64,000 bases of DNA, from contig NZ_CP013382.1 in NCBI RefSeq assembly GCF_001513745.1, positions 2,170,001-2,234,000 of the forward strand, written 5' to 3'. This DNA is from Burkholderia humptydooensis. Its GTDB lineage: Bacteria; Pseudomonadota; Gammaproteobacteria; Burkholderiales; Burkholderiaceae. The notes under the pieces are model-generated. The model did no database searches, was not told the DNA's origin, and saw only the letters and a list, made by a program, of their open reading frames with translations. A program made the position numbers and the translations under genes. This document shows, one piece after another, positions 37,332-46,476 of the stretch (position 1 is the stretch's first letter; every line of letters begins with the position of its first letter).

Positions 37332-38345
37332 TCACCGGGCGTCGATTGTGACCCACCACGGCAACGTGCGACGTACCCGGATCGGCAGATCGCGTTCGAG
37401 CATCGCGAGCATCCGGCCGGGGTTGTCGGCCGGAAAACGGCCTACCACACGAATGCCCGCCACCGACGGATCGACGCCGATGTGCCCGTGCTGATAGCGA
37501 TCCAGCTCGGCGATCAGCGCACCGAGCGTAACGTCGTCAGCCAGGATCACGCCGCGCGACCACGCTTCGCGTGCCGGATCGGCCCGCTCCGGCGCGAGGA
37601 TCGCCTCCGCCGTGAACTGCCGCTGCTGTCCGGCCGGCACGATTTCGACATGACCGGCCCGGTTGCGAATCTCGACACGGCCGTTGAACACGGCCAGCAG
37701 CGTGTGCGTGTCGGACTGACGTACAGTGAACCGGGTGCCCAACGCCTGCATCCGGCCGTTCGGCGTGTCGACGAAGAATGGCCGCCCCTGGCGGTCCTTG
37801 GCCGTATCGATGAGGATTTCGCCCATCGTCAACGTCAGCAGACGCCGCGTATCGTCGTAGTGAACATCGAACGCGCTGTTCGCGTTCAGCCAGACGCGCG
37901 TGCCGTCGGCGAGCTGCACGTCCCGCCGCTCGCCGATCCCGGTACGGTAGTCCGATCGCAACGCGACGATGCGCTCCGGCAGCGGCGTGAAATGCCATGC
38001 GAGCCATCCGGCGAGACCGGTTCCGGCCAGCGCCGCGAGACTGCCCAGCACATGGCGCCGGCTCGCCGCGCGCGTCGAGGAAACATGCACGGCCGCCGCG
38101 GCGGCATTGCGCTCGGCTGCGCTCTCGCCTCTCAGCGGCTCAAACCGGAGGCTGACCGCTTCGACATGCGCCCACGCACGCCGATGCTCCGGCCGCTCCG
38201 CCAGCCACTGCGCCCACGCGGGGCGATGCTCGCCGCTTCCGCCATCGGCATGCAGGAGCGCATACCAGTTGGCAGCTTGTTCGAGACTTTCGAAATCCGC
38301 CTGGACGCCGGATTCGGCAGCGGACGAGGACGACGGGACAGCCAT
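37332..38345 (-). CDS. FecR-type anti-sigma/sigma-regulator protein
   Basis: 337 residues. The N-terminal FecR segment (AANWYALLH, then PEHRRAWAHVEAV) is cytoplasmic. A single membrane segment lies near residues 99-119 (VLGSLAALAGTGLAGWLAW). The periplasmic FecR domain follows (GERRDVQLADGTRVWLNANS, LTMGEILIDTAKD, MQALGTRFTV). It senses the loaded TonB receptor through that receptor's STN domain and controls the ECF sigma factor encoded three bases upstream. The start is supported by this short spacing. Confidence 0.93.
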   Translation of the reverse strand: MAVPSSSSAAESGVQADFESLEQAANWYALLHADGGSGEHRPAWAQWLAERPEHRRAWAHVEAVSLRFEPLRGESAAERNAAAAAVHVSSTRAASRRHVLGSLAALAGTGLAGWLAWHFTPLPERIVALRSDYRTGIGERRDVQLADGTRVWLNANSAFDVHYDDTRRLLTLTMGEILIDTAKDRQGRPFFVDTPNGRMQALGTRFTVRQSDTHTLLAVFNGRVEIRNRAGHVEIVPAGQQRQFTAEAILAPERADPAREAWSRGVILADDVTLGALIAELDRYQHGHIGVDPSVAGIRVVGRFPADNPGRMLAMLERDLPIRVRRTLPWWVTIDAR

Positions 38346-38348
38346 CGG

Positions 38349-38876
38349 TCAGTGCTTGATGCCGGCGTCGAGCAACGCGAGCTGCAACATCGCCTGGGCG
38401 AGATACTTCTGCACCATTCGGTCGGAAACGCCGAGCTCGGCAGCAATCTCGCGAGTGGAGAGGCCGTGGATCTGCGCCATGACGAATGCGTCCCTCGCTT
38501 TATCCGACAGCCGGCTGATGAGCGCGCCGACTTCCATCAGCGTCTCGATGACGATCGCGCGATATTCGGGCGAGGGCTCGCAAGGTTCCGGCTGGGCGGC
38601 AAGCGCGTCGAGCCACGCCTGCTCGACCTGACGGCGGCGGAACAGGTCGATGCACATGCCCTGTGCCATCGCACGCAAGTAGGCGCGTGCCTCGGCGTCG
38701 CTGTCGAACCCCTTGGGCGCCGGCTTGAGGATCAGGCGGAGAAACGCGTCCTGGGCAAGGTCCGCAGCATCGAAAGCGTTACCCAGCCGCCTGCGCAACC
38801 ATCCCTGCAACCAGCCGTGGTGGTCGCGATAAAGAGCCTGCACATCCTGGTGGAGGGCGAGTTGAGCGGCGGACAT
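38349..38876 (-). CDS. FecI-type ECF RNA polymerase sigma factor
   Basis: 175 residues from the ATG at 38874-38876, with GGGG a few bases upstream. Region 2 contains DLAQDAFLRLI, and region 4 contains STREIAAELGVSDRMVQKYL, the helix-turn-helix for the -35 element. FecI-type factors transcribe the cognate TonB receptor gene. It heads the iron-uptake gene order. A partial Fur-box palindrome lies about 50 bases upstream, consistent with iron repression. Confidence 0.93.
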   Translation of the reverse strand: MSAAQLALHQDVQALYRDHHGWLQGWLRRRLGNAFDAADLAQDAFLRLILKPAPKGFDSDAEARAYLRAMAQGMCIDLFRRRQVEQAWLDALAAQPEPCEPSPEYRAIVIETLMEVGALISRLSDKARDAFVMAQIHGLSTREIAAELGVSDRMVQKYLAQAMLQLALLDAGIKH

Positions 38877-38917
38877 GGAGCACCCCTTCTGCGTCAAACG
38901 TGAATGACAAGAAGCCA

Positions 38918-38936
38918 AATACGAATCATTCGCGTT
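38918..38936 (-). promoter_or_regulatory. candidate Fur box upstream of the sigma factor gene
   Basis: A perfect palindrome CGAAT-C-ATTCG (38922-38932) lies 46-56 bases upstream of the sigma-factor ATG in an AT-rich stretch. It partly fits the 7-1-7 Fur pattern of the type gataat-n-attatc. Position and context (iron uptake) support it; the match to consensus is imperfect. Confidence 0.45.
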
Positions 38937-39097
38937 TATAAACCAATTCAGTCGGTTTACGCAATATTTCGCAATTAGGGGCCGCATCGATAGGCCACGA
39001 TATCAGCGCCTTCTATTCATCAGACATTTTCATGGGCGCCTTTCGTTTCCCGCTTCGGCATGTCGCACGTCATTTCGCCTTGGGATTCGCGACACAC

Positions 39098-39328
39098 TCA
39101 GACGACGACAGTTGTAGCCCGTGATCCAATGCCCTTCGCCAGACATTCGGGACACACTCCGTCGATCACAAGAGACGCGGCGTGGAACTTGAAGCGATGT
39201 CCCGAAACGACGCGCTCGAACTGCTGGTTCAATTCGTCTTCGTAGAGATCGCAAATCGCTCCACAGTACCGACTGACGTTGCCCGCGAATTTCGTATCCC
39301 CGCCCGAGCCAGTTCCGAGTAAATGGCT
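39098..39328 (-). pseudogene. fragment of a Fur-family metal regulator (C-terminal dimerisation domain)
   Basis: The open frame starts right after a TAA and has no start codon. It encodes FAGNVSRYCGAICDLYEDEL and then FKFHAASLVIDGVCPECLAK. The pattern of H/C ligands and the final CxxC matches the C-terminal half of Fur/PerR-type repressors, while the winged-helix DNA-binding half is absent. It is therefore a truncated remnant. It lies between the sigma-factor promoter and the bacterioferritin gene, both expected Fur targets. Confidence 0.6.
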
Positions 39329-39681
39329 TTATGGTCTTACGTAAGGATTCCCTGCTACATCACGTGCCGCGAATGCTTGAGCGTTCGTTAACGTTGGCAT
39401 AGATCAACTCGGGGCACGGACGCGAGGTATGGTTTTCCCTGCGTCCGAGAAGCGCGGCGTGCCTTCGCGCGTGTGAGCATTCATTCGAATGCCGGAGATC
39501 GCAAGCGTGTCATGAAGGCGCCCGGCCTCGTCGGGGACAATCGAACGAGCGTCACCCCGCTCGCGATATTTGCGTCTTCGAGCAAATCAGTCGAATCGGA
39601 AGGTACCCGAACGGCGGTGTCGGCGGGCAAGCAGTCTCACGCAATGCGCAACATTGCATCCGGCAACGGCGTCCTGCACGC
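39329..39681. other. intergenic stretch downstream of bfr
   Basis: About 350 bases with no protein I recognise on either strand. Composition is lower in GC than the surrounding genes. I see no hairpin with a T-run that would serve as the bfr terminator. Confidence 0.4.
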
Positions 39682-40161
39682 TCATGAGTCGAGCGAAGTC
39701 ATGCCCGATTGCAGGTAGTTCTGGATGCCGACCTTCTGAACCAGTTCCAACTGCGTTTCCAGCCAGTCGATGTGCTCTTCCGTGCCGTCGAGAATGTTCT
39801 CGAGAATTTCGCGCGACACGTAGTCCTGCACCGATTCGCAGTACGCGATCCCTTCCTTGCAGGTTGCCTGTGCAACCCGCTCGAGCTTCAGGTCGCATTC
39901 GAGAATCTCTTCCGTGTGTTCGCCGATGAGAAGTTTGTGCAGATCCTGAAGATTCGGCAATCCGTCGAGCATGAATATGCGCTCGATGAGTGCGTCCGCA
40001 TGTTTCATCTCGTCGATCGATTCCTCATATTCATGCTTGCCCAGCTTGTTGAGCTGCCAATGACGATACATACGAGCGTGCAGGAAATACTGGTTGATCG
40101 CCGTCAGCTCGTTCTTGAGTTGAGCGTTCAGATAATCGATGACATTCTTGTCGCCTTTCAT
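39682..40161 (-). CDS. bfr: bacterioferritin
   Basis: 159 residues, the usual bacterioferritin length. The start at 40161 gives the classic [20 protein letters not shown]-terminus; the frame is open further upstream but without family similarity. Ferroxidase ligands Glu18, Glu51 and His54 are present, with the ExxH pair in TEEHIDW near residues 127-130. Met52 is the expected haem axial ligand. The protein forms a 24-subunit iron store in the cytoplasm. The C-terminus is slightly divergent but intact. Confidence 0.96.
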   Translation of the reverse strand: MKGDKNVIDYLNAQLKNELTAINQYFLHARMYRHWQLNKLGKHEYEESIDEMKHADALIERIFMLDGLPNLQDLHKLLIGEHTEEILECDLKLERVAQATCKEGIAYCESVQDYVSREILENILDGTEEHIDWLETQLELVQKVGIQNYLQSGMTSLDS

Positions 40162-40539
40162 CACAGCTCTCCCGTTCAGCCTGTACATGCACACGACATA
40201 TCCAGAACCTACAATAGTCGGCGACCGGGCCACTCGCAAACGACTTCTCAGCGAAAGAGGCCAATCAAGCATGTCAATCGTCGTGTAGTGCGAATGATTT
40301 CAATTCCTGTTCAAAACCCTCTGTGCAGCGAAGCCTATCGGGCCACTGCCCCGGAATCAAACCCCGCTCCGCATATCGCCCTGACACAAAACCAGGGAGA
40401 TATTGCAGTTCGGTATCGGCGAATGAAGGTCCGCATTCTGCGACACCCCGACAAACTTGCGCTCAGGATGCGGATGGCTCAGGAAATCATGATGCGATAT
40501 GTGATAGGCACCGCCAGTCTGAACACGATACGGGCCACC

Positions 40540-40752
40540 GACACGCAAATGCGCAATCTCTACATCGCGCGCAAGCACGTCGTCGATCAGCGTGTGTTCA
40601 AGGTCGATCACGACGAAATCGAAACCTGCGGCAGCGATGAGCTCGACGGTCAGCGGCGCCGGCGTCGAGCACAACAACCCGACCAGCGATGGTCCGTCGG
40701 AATCTCCGATCCGCGACTTCAGCGAACGCGGCGGTAGCGTGTTCGATGTCAT
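40540..40752 (-). pseudogene. N-terminal fragment of an HpcH/HpaI-family (SbnG-like) aldolase/citrate synthase
   Basis: From an ATG at 40752 the frame encodes VGLLCSTPAPLTVELIAAAG followed by FDFVVIDLEHTLI, the opening strands of HpcH/HpaI aldolases. Similarity fades soon after HLRVGGPYRV, and the frame runs into unrelated sequence to 40357, so most of the enzyme is lost. SbnG, a member of this family, makes citrate for staphyloferrin B. The fragment directly follows a NIS synthetase remnant on the same strand, the usual pairing in such loci. Confidence 0.6.
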
Positions 40753-40756
40753 GCGT

Positions 40757-41380
40757 ACTCCGGCTGTGCGAGTGGATTCGCCGTCGCGCGTGTCCGCAGA
40801 CGAATCTCGGGCAGGAAGCGGCGGCTGGCAAGCAGTTCGATCTCCATCTCCGGTGCCAAGCAGTCGAACAATACGAAGCGTTCCGCGAGATCCGGACACT
40901 GCACCTAATACTCATGGATCGCGCGAGAGACGATCGCCCAGAATTCAGCCTCCTTCCGATTGAAATGGCAGGAGAAGAACCAGGCGATCTCCGCGAGATT
41001 GACGAAGAACAGCGCATCGCACGTGAAATCGCGCAACTGGTCGGCGTCGTCGGTCTCGATGAACGAATTGGGATTGACTCGCGCGTGCTCGGCAGGCGGA
41101 GCGTCGAGCGCCGGCGGAGCCACCGACAGCCATTGCTTCGAGTACCGCACGCCGTCGTGAAAGTCCTTGGCGACACGCGTGGGCATCCCGTTGGCGTGCA
41201 ACAGCACCATGTTCTGGGCGTGCGACTCGAGCGCGGTGCCGTTACGCCACCGGCAGCCACGCCCGCTCCACGAGCCGGCGAACCCATGTCCGCACACCAT
41301 GCCGTGCAACCCAGTTCCGCGATCAGCGGTCGGCCGTCGGCATCGATGTGTGTGAGCGCGGTTATCTGACGCTGCCGGAC
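40757..41380 (-). pseudogene. C-terminal remnant of an IucA/IucC-type (NIS) siderophore synthetase
   Basis: Pieces in more than one frame give ALTHIDADGRPLIAE, WVRRLVERAWLPV, GTALESHAQNMVLLH, VAKDFHDGVRYSK and the C-terminal VLFDCLAPEMEIELL, all typical of NIS synthetases (ATP-dependent amide/ester formation with citrate). A frame change is needed near 41236-41250, and an in-frame TAG replaces a probable CAG codon at 40905-40907. The N-terminal two thirds are absent; the porin fragment abuts instead. The gene is dead. Confidence 0.72.
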
Positions 41381-41469
41381 ACGTACCGGCAGATCGCGCG
41401 CCTGCTCGTTCCCGAGCTGACGCGGCGCGGGCGCTACCCGGTCGCCGGTGTGCCGGGATCGTTTCGGGA

Positions 41470-41869
41470 AAAGCTGTTCGGCTTCGCGTGGAGCCACACG
41501 CAACTCGACTACGTCGACGGCTCGTCACGCAAGTTCAACAACTACGACGTGAACGGGCGTTACCAGATCACGCCGGCGGCGACGCTGATCGGCGTCTACA
41601 CGTTCACCGACGGACGCGCGAGCGGCCTGCCGGGCACCGGCGGCCAGACACTGAAGCCGCGCTGGCGCCAGTTCACGCTCGGGTTCGACTACGCGTTGTC
41701 GAAGCGCCCCGACATCTATCTGTCCGGCATCTACCAGCTCGCGGCCGGCGATGCGAGCACCGCGACGTCGGGCGGCTATCGCAAGATCGCAGCGATCTCG
41801 AACATCGGCACCGCGTCGTCGACGAATCGCCAGGCCGCACGCGTCAGCGGGCTGCGCGTGAAGTGCTGA
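41470..41869 (+). pseudogene. 3' fragment of a Gram-negative general porin gene
   Basis: The plus-strand frame from about 41470 encodes the last strands of a Burkholderia-type trimeric porin (YDVNGRYQITPAATLIGVYT, then LGFDYALSKRPDIYLSG). It ends GLRVKC instead of the usual terminal aromatic residue needed for barrel assembly. No 5' part exists upstream, where the NIS remnant on the other strand begins. It is a recombination junction, not a working gene. Confidence 0.72.
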
Positions 41870-42004
41870 TCGCGCACACCGCGGGGGCGACGGGCGCGGC
41901 GCGATAAGCAAAGCGGGAATCGTTGTTTGTCGCGCTGCGCCCGGTTGCCGAGAATGTCCGTTTTTCCGCATGGTGCCGCGCCCGCGCGCGGCACGGCTTC
42001 GATC

Positions 42005-43264
42005 ATGACCGACTCTCCTTCCCGCCCACGCCGCACCGGCCGACGCGCGGCGCTGCGCCAGCTCGCCGGCGGGTGGGCGGCGGCGATGCTGCCGGCCGGC
42101 GGCGCGCTCGCAAGCCCGCCGCCTGCACCGCTGGACGTGCCGCCGTGGACGCGCACGCCCGGCGCACCGTTGCTGTCGCCCCCGTATGGCCTGCCGGGCG
42201 CGCACGAACGCGACGTCGTCCGTCGCAGCGCGCGCACGCCGACGCTGCCCGGCGCCGGCTCGTCGATGACGCCGCTCGCCGACCTGTTCGGCGACATCAC
42301 GCCGAACGGTCTCGTCTACGAGCGCCATCATGCCGGCGTGCCCGACATCGACGCGCAACGCCATCGCGTCGTCGTGCACGGCCTCGTGCGCGAACCGCGC
42401 ATCTTCACGCTCGACGACCTGCTGCGCTTTCCGTCGGAGTCACGCATTCACTTCCTTGAATGCTCGGGCAATACCGGCAGCGAATGGAACGGCCCGAGCG
42501 GGCTGCCCGTCCAGTTCACGCACGGGCTGCTGTCGTGCTGCGAATGGACGGGCGTGCGGCTGTCGACGCTGCTCGACGAAACGGGCATCGACCCGGCCGC
42601 GCAGTGGCTGCTTGCCGAAGGCGCGGACGGCGCGGCGATGACCCGCAGCCTGCCGCTCGACCGGATTCTCGAACGCGCGCTCGTCGTCTATGCGCAGAAC
42701 GGCGAGCGGCTGCGCCCCGAGAACGGCTATCCGGTGCGGCTGATCGTGCCGGGTTTCGAAGGCAACACGAACATCAAGTGGCTGCGGCGGCTGAAGCTGG
42801 TGCGCGCGCCGGAGATGACGCGCGAGGAAACGTCGAAATACACGAACCTGCTGCCGAACGGCTGCGCACGCCAGTTCGTATTCGAGATGGACGCGAAATC
42901 GGTAATCACGCGCCCGTCGGCCGGCCACCGGCTCGCGTCGCACGCCTATTACCCGATCAGCGGCTATGCGTGGTCGGGGCGCGGTCGGGTTCGCGCGGTC
43001 GACGTCTCGACCGACGGCGGTCGCACCTGGCGCGCCGCGCGGCTTGCGAGCGACGTGCGCGATCGCGCGCTGACGCGCTTCGAAGCGGACTGGGTCTGGA
43101 ACGGCGAGCCGGCCGACCTGCAAAGCCGCGCGACCGACGATACGGGCTACGTCCAGCCGACCCGGGCCGCGCTCGTCGCCGCACGCGGCGTCAACTCGCA
43201 ATACCACTACAACGGCATCCAGAACTGGCGCGTCGGCGCGGACGGCGAGGTGCGCAATGCGTAA
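42005..43264 (+). CDS. SoxC-type sulfite dehydrogenase, molybdopterin subunit
   Basis: 419 residues from the ATG at 42005; the frame is open upstream, but this start places a twin-arginine-like leader (RRTGRRAALRQLAGGWAAAM) at the N-terminus. The Mo-ligand cysteine is Cys153 in HFLECSGNTGSEW. The dimerisation/Mo-cofactor fold continues to the C-terminus (SGYAWSGRGRVRAVDVSTDG). It oxidises sulfite to sulfate in the periplasm and passes electrons to the cytochrome encoded by the overlapping next gene. In this cluster it would detoxify sulfite released from organosulfur compounds. Confidence 0.9.
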   Translation: MTDSPSRPRRTGRRAALRQLAGGWAAAMLPAGGALASPPPAPLDVPPWTRTPGAPLLSPPYGLPGAHERDVVRRSARTPTLPGAGSSMTPLADLFGDITPNGLVYERHHAGVPDIDAQRHRVVVHGLVREPRIFTLDDLLRFPSESRIHFLECSGNTGSEWNGPSGLPVQFTHGLLSCCEWTGVRLSTLLDETGIDPAAQWLLAEGADGAAMTRSLPLDRILERALVVYAQNGERLRPENGYPVRLIVPGFEGNTNIKWLRRLKLVRAPEMTREETSKYTNLLPNGCARQFVFEMDAKSVITRPSAGHRLASHAYYPISGYAWSGRGRVRAVDVSTDGGRTWRAARLASDVRDRALTRFEADWVWNGEPADLQSRATDDTGYVQPTRAALVAARGVNSQYHYNGIQNWRVGADGEVRNA

Positions 43265-43814
43265 GACGATTGCGCGACGGCTCGCGTCGCTCGCGATTGC
43301 GTCGGGAACGATCGGCGCAATCGCGCCGCCAGCGTTGCCCGCGTTCGGCGCAGGCTTCGGCCTGGGTCAGCCGGTCGACCGCGCGGCGCTCGCCGCATGG
43401 GACATCGACGTGGCGCCCGACGGCAGCGGCCTGCCACGCGGTGCGGGCACGGTCGCGCGCGGCGCGCACGTGTTCGCGGACAAGTGCGCGATGTGTCATG
43501 GCACCGGCGGCCAGGGTGGTATCGGCGATCCGCTTGTCGGCGGCATCGGCTCGCTCGCCGGTGCGAAGCCGAAGAAGACGGTCGGCAGCTACTGGCCGTA
43601 TGCGACGACGCTGTTCGATTACATCCGCCGTGCGATGCCGTACAACGCGCCGCAATCGCTGAGCGCGGACGAAGTCTATGCGGTCACCGCGTACGTGCTG
43701 CGCCTGAACGGCATCGTGCCCGACGACGCAACGCTCGACGCACGCACGCTGCCGCGCGTGAAGATGCCGAACCGCGACGGCTTCGTGCCCGACCCGCGGC
43801 CGGGACAGCTGTGA
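43257..43814 (+). CDS. c-type cytochrome subunit of sulfite dehydrogenase
   Basis: 185 residues, starting eight bases before the preceding stop. It has a signal peptide (LASLAIASGTIGAIAPPALPAFGA), one haem site C77-A-M-C80-H81 and a probable axial Met in RRAMPYNAP. It resembles SoxD/SorB-like cytochromes, though shorter than the two-haem SoxD. It accepts electrons from the molybdenum subunit. Confidence 0.9.
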   Translation: MRKTIARRLASLAIASGTIGAIAPPALPAFGAGFGLGQPVDRAALAAWDIDVAPDGSGLPRGAGTVARGAHVFADKCAMCHGTGGQGGIGDPLVGGIGSLAGAKPKKTVGSYWPYATTLFDYIRRAMPYNAPQSLSADEVYAVTAYVLRLNGIVPDDATLDARTLPRVKMPNRDGFVPDPRPGQL

Positions 43815-43909
43815 CGCGACGCGATCCGCCGGCCCGCACACCGGCTATCGCCATTCCGCGCCCGCCGGCATCGTGCCGGATTCTTTCGTTCGGCGCCAGC
43901 GCGTCCCGT

Positions 43910-45121
43910 ATGGAGCCCACCTTGACCGACACCTCCGTCGCCGCCCAGGCCGATGCACCGCTCGCGCCAACGCCGTTCGTCAACGTCCGTTCACCGGCCG
44001 ATTTCCCCGACAGCCCCGTGTCGCGCGTGCTCGCGCAGCCGCTGATGCTCGGGCTGTTCCTGCCGATCCAGGCCGGCGGCTGGAGCGCATCGACGCTGCC
44101 GCGCTCGACCGACTGGACGTTCGACTACAACGCCGACCTGGTCGCGCGCGCCGAAGCACTCGGTTTCGATCTCGTGTTCGCGCTGTCGCAGTGGCTGCCG
44201 AAAGGCGGCTACGGCGGCGTGTTCGACGGCCAGGCGCTCGACTCGTTCATGACACTGGCGGCGCTCACGGCGCGCACGGAACGAATCATCCTCGTCGCGA
44301 CGAGCCACGTGCTCTACGGTCCGTGGCATCCGCTGCATTTCGCGAAGTTCACGGCGACGCTCGATCACATCTCGCACGGACGCTGGGGCATCAACGTCGT
44401 GACCGGCCACCGCGCGATCGAGCACGAGATGTTCGGCTGGAACCGGATCGAGCACGACCGGCGCTACGAGATGGCGGCGGAATTCGTCGACGCGGTCAGT
44501 CAGTTGTGGGCGCAACCGGACAACTTCAGCTACGCGCCCGCGCTGTCGAGCTGGCGGCTCTCCAGCGCGTTCGTCACGCCGAAGCCACGCTACGGCCGCC
44601 CGCTCCTGATCAACGCGACGGGCTCCGACGCGGGCATCGATTTCGCGGCCCGCTATTCGGACATCGTGTTCATCACGAGCCCGGCCGGCCCGGACGTCGA
44701 TCTCGCGCTCGACGCGCTGCCCGCGCATACGGCCCGAGTCAAGGCAGCAGCCGCCGAGCGTGGCCGGACGATCCGCACGCTGCTCAATCCGCTCGTGATC
44801 TGCCGCGAGACGACGGCCGAAGCACGCGCATACCGCGACGCGATCGTCGCGCATGCGGACGAAGGCAGCTTCCATCGCTTCGACAGCGACGCGCATGCGT
44901 GGCGCGGCGGCTTCGAACAACGCGCACAGGCGGCCGCGCGCGCGATCGGCGGCAACATCTCGATCACCGGCTCGCCCGAGGAAGTCGCCGACTACATCGT
45001 GCGACTGCATCGGGCCGGCATCGACGGCATCCAGTTGAGCTTCTACGACTTCAAGCCGGATCTCGACTTCTTCGGCGCGCGCGTGCTGCCGCTGCTGCGC
45101 GACGCCGGCCTGCGACGCTGA
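43910..45121 (+). CDS. FMNH2-dependent luciferase-like monooxygenase, SfnG (dimethylsulfone) type
   Basis: 403 residues. The start at 43910 gives a leader of about 45 residues before the conserved LMLGLFLPIQAGGWS. TIM-barrel family motifs follow: GFDLVFALSQW, LDHISHGRWGINVVTG and GSPEEVADYI. The closest described group is SfnG/SsuD-like alkanesulfonate and dimethylsulfone monooxygenases, which release sulfite or methanesulfinate using reduced FMN from a separate reductase. No reductase is visible in the window. It lies head to tail with the sulfite dehydrogenase genes and tail to tail with another monooxygenase. Confidence 0.85.
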   Translation: MEPTLTDTSVAAQADAPLAPTPFVNVRSPADFPDSPVSRVLAQPLMLGLFLPIQAGGWSASTLPRSTDWTFDYNADLVARAEALGFDLVFALSQWLPKGGYGGVFDGQALDSFMTLAALTARTERIILVATSHVLYGPWHPLHFAKFTATLDHISHGRWGINVVTGHRAIEHEMFGWNRIEHDRRYEMAAEFVDAVSQLWAQPDNFSYAPALSSWRLSSAFVTPKPRYGRPLLINATGSDAGIDFAARYSDIVFITSPAGPDVDLALDALPAHTARVKAAAAERGRTIRTLLNPLVICRETTAEARAYRDAIVAHADEGSFHRFDSDAHAWRGGFEQRAQAAARAIGGNISITGSPEEVADYIVRLHRAGIDGIQLSFYDFKPDLDFFGARVLPLLRDAGLRR

Positions 45122-45123
45122 AT

Positions 45124-46476
45124 TCAGGCGGCCGGCGCGGCGAACGTGCGCCACGCGGGCCGCTGCAGTCCGAGATGATCGCGCAGCGTGCGACCGGCGT
45201 ACTCGCTGCGAAACAGCCCGCGACGCCGCAGTTCGGGTAGCACAAGTTCGATGAAATCGTCGAGGCCGCCGGGCAAGGTCGGCGCCATCACGTTGTAGCC
45301 GTCCGCGCCGTAACGCACGAACCGTTCCTCGAGCGCGTCGACGATCTGCTCCTGCGTGCCGACGAGCTGCCAGTGACCGCGCGCACCCGCGATGCGCAGA
45401 TAGAGTTCGCGTATCGTCAGGTTCTCGCGGCGCGCGAGTTCGAGCGTCAGCGTCTGCCGGCTCTTGCTCGCATTGGTTTCCGGCAGCGGCGGGATCGGGC
45501 CGTCGAGCGGATACGCGGACAGATCGACGCCGCCCGTCAGGCCGGACACGAGCGCGAGCCCGACCTTCGGGTCGATCAGCGCCTGCAGCGCGTCGAATTT
45601 CTCCTTCGCTTCGCTTTCGGTGCGGCCGACCACCGGAAAGACGCCCGGCATGATCTTCAGCGTGTCGGGGTCGCGGCCGAACGCGGCGAGCTGGCCCTTC
45701 ACGTCCGCGTAGAACGCAATCGCGTCGTCGAGCGTCTGCTGGGCGGTGAAGATCACCTCGGCCGTACGCGCGGCCAGCCGCGTGCCGGCCGGCGACGAAC
45801 CGGCCTGCACGACAACCGGATGCCCCTGCGGCGCGCGCGCGACGTTCAGCGGCCCGCGCACCTGAAAGAAGCGGCCGCGATGATCGAGCACCTGGCGTTT
45901 GTCGGGATCGAAGAAGCGGCCGCTTGCGCGATCGCGCACGAACGCGTCGTCGTCCCAACTGTCCCACAGCCCGCGCACGACGTCGGCAAACTCCTCCGCG
46001 CGTGCATAGCGTTCGCCATGATCGAAATGCGCGTCGCGGTTGAAGTTGCGCGCTTCGTGCGCGCTCGACGACGTGACGAGGTTCCATCCTGCGCGGCCGC
46101 CGCTGATGTGATCGAGCGACGCGAACTTGCGCGCGATGTGGAACGGCTCGTTGAAGCTCGTCGATGCGGTACCGACGAGGCCGATGCGTTCGGTGACGGC
46201 CGCGAGCGCGGCCAGCAGCGTCAGCGGTTCGAACTGCGCGACGTAGCTGTGCGCGGTGCGGCTCAGGAACTCGACGTCGTCGCCGCGCGTGCCGACGCCG
46301 TCCGCGAGAAACACGAGATCGAACTTCGCGGCCTCGGCCGCCTGCGCAAGCCGCACGTAGTGACGAAAGTCGACGCCGGCATCCGCCTGTGACCCAGGGT
46401 GGCGCCATGCGGCGATGTGATGGCCGGTCGGATACAGGAACGCGCCAAGGTGCAGGTGGCCGGTACGGGTCGTCAT
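45124..46476 (-). CDS. luciferase-like FMN monooxygenase, NtaA/SnaA/DszA family
   Basis: 450 residues from the ATG at 46474-46476. Family features are LHLGAFLYPTGHHIAAWRHP at the start, FDLVFLADG, LDHISGGRAGWNLVTSSS, the long insertion with GHPVVVQAGSSPAG, and the C-terminal GGLDDFIELVLPELRRRGL. Members oxidise sulfones, nitrilotriacetate and related compounds with reduced FMN. Its start overlaps the stop of the broken acyl-CoA-dehydrogenase-like gene (TGATG), so the two once formed a unit. Confidence 0.88.
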   Translation of the reverse strand: MTTRTGHLHLGAFLYPTGHHIAAWRHPGSQADAGVDFRHYVRLAQAAEAAKFDLVFLADGVGTRGDDVEFLSRTAHSYVAQFEPLTLLAALAAVTERIGLVGTASTSFNEPFHIARKFASLDHISGGRAGWNLVTSSSAHEARNFNRDAHFDHGERYARAEEFADVVRGLWDSWDDDAFVRDRASGRFFDPDKRQVLDHRGRFFQVRGPLNVARAPQGHPVVVQAGSSPAGTRLAARTAEVIFTAQQTLDDAIAFYADVKGQLAAFGRDPDTLKIMPGVFPVVGRTESEAKEKFDALQALIDPKVGLALVSGLTGGVDLSAYPLDGPIPPLPETNASKSRQTLTLELARRENLTIRELYLRIAGARGHWQLVGTQEQIVDALEERFVRYGADGYNVMAPTLPGGLDDFIELVLPELRRRGLFRSEYAGRTLRDHLGLQRPAWRTFAAPAA

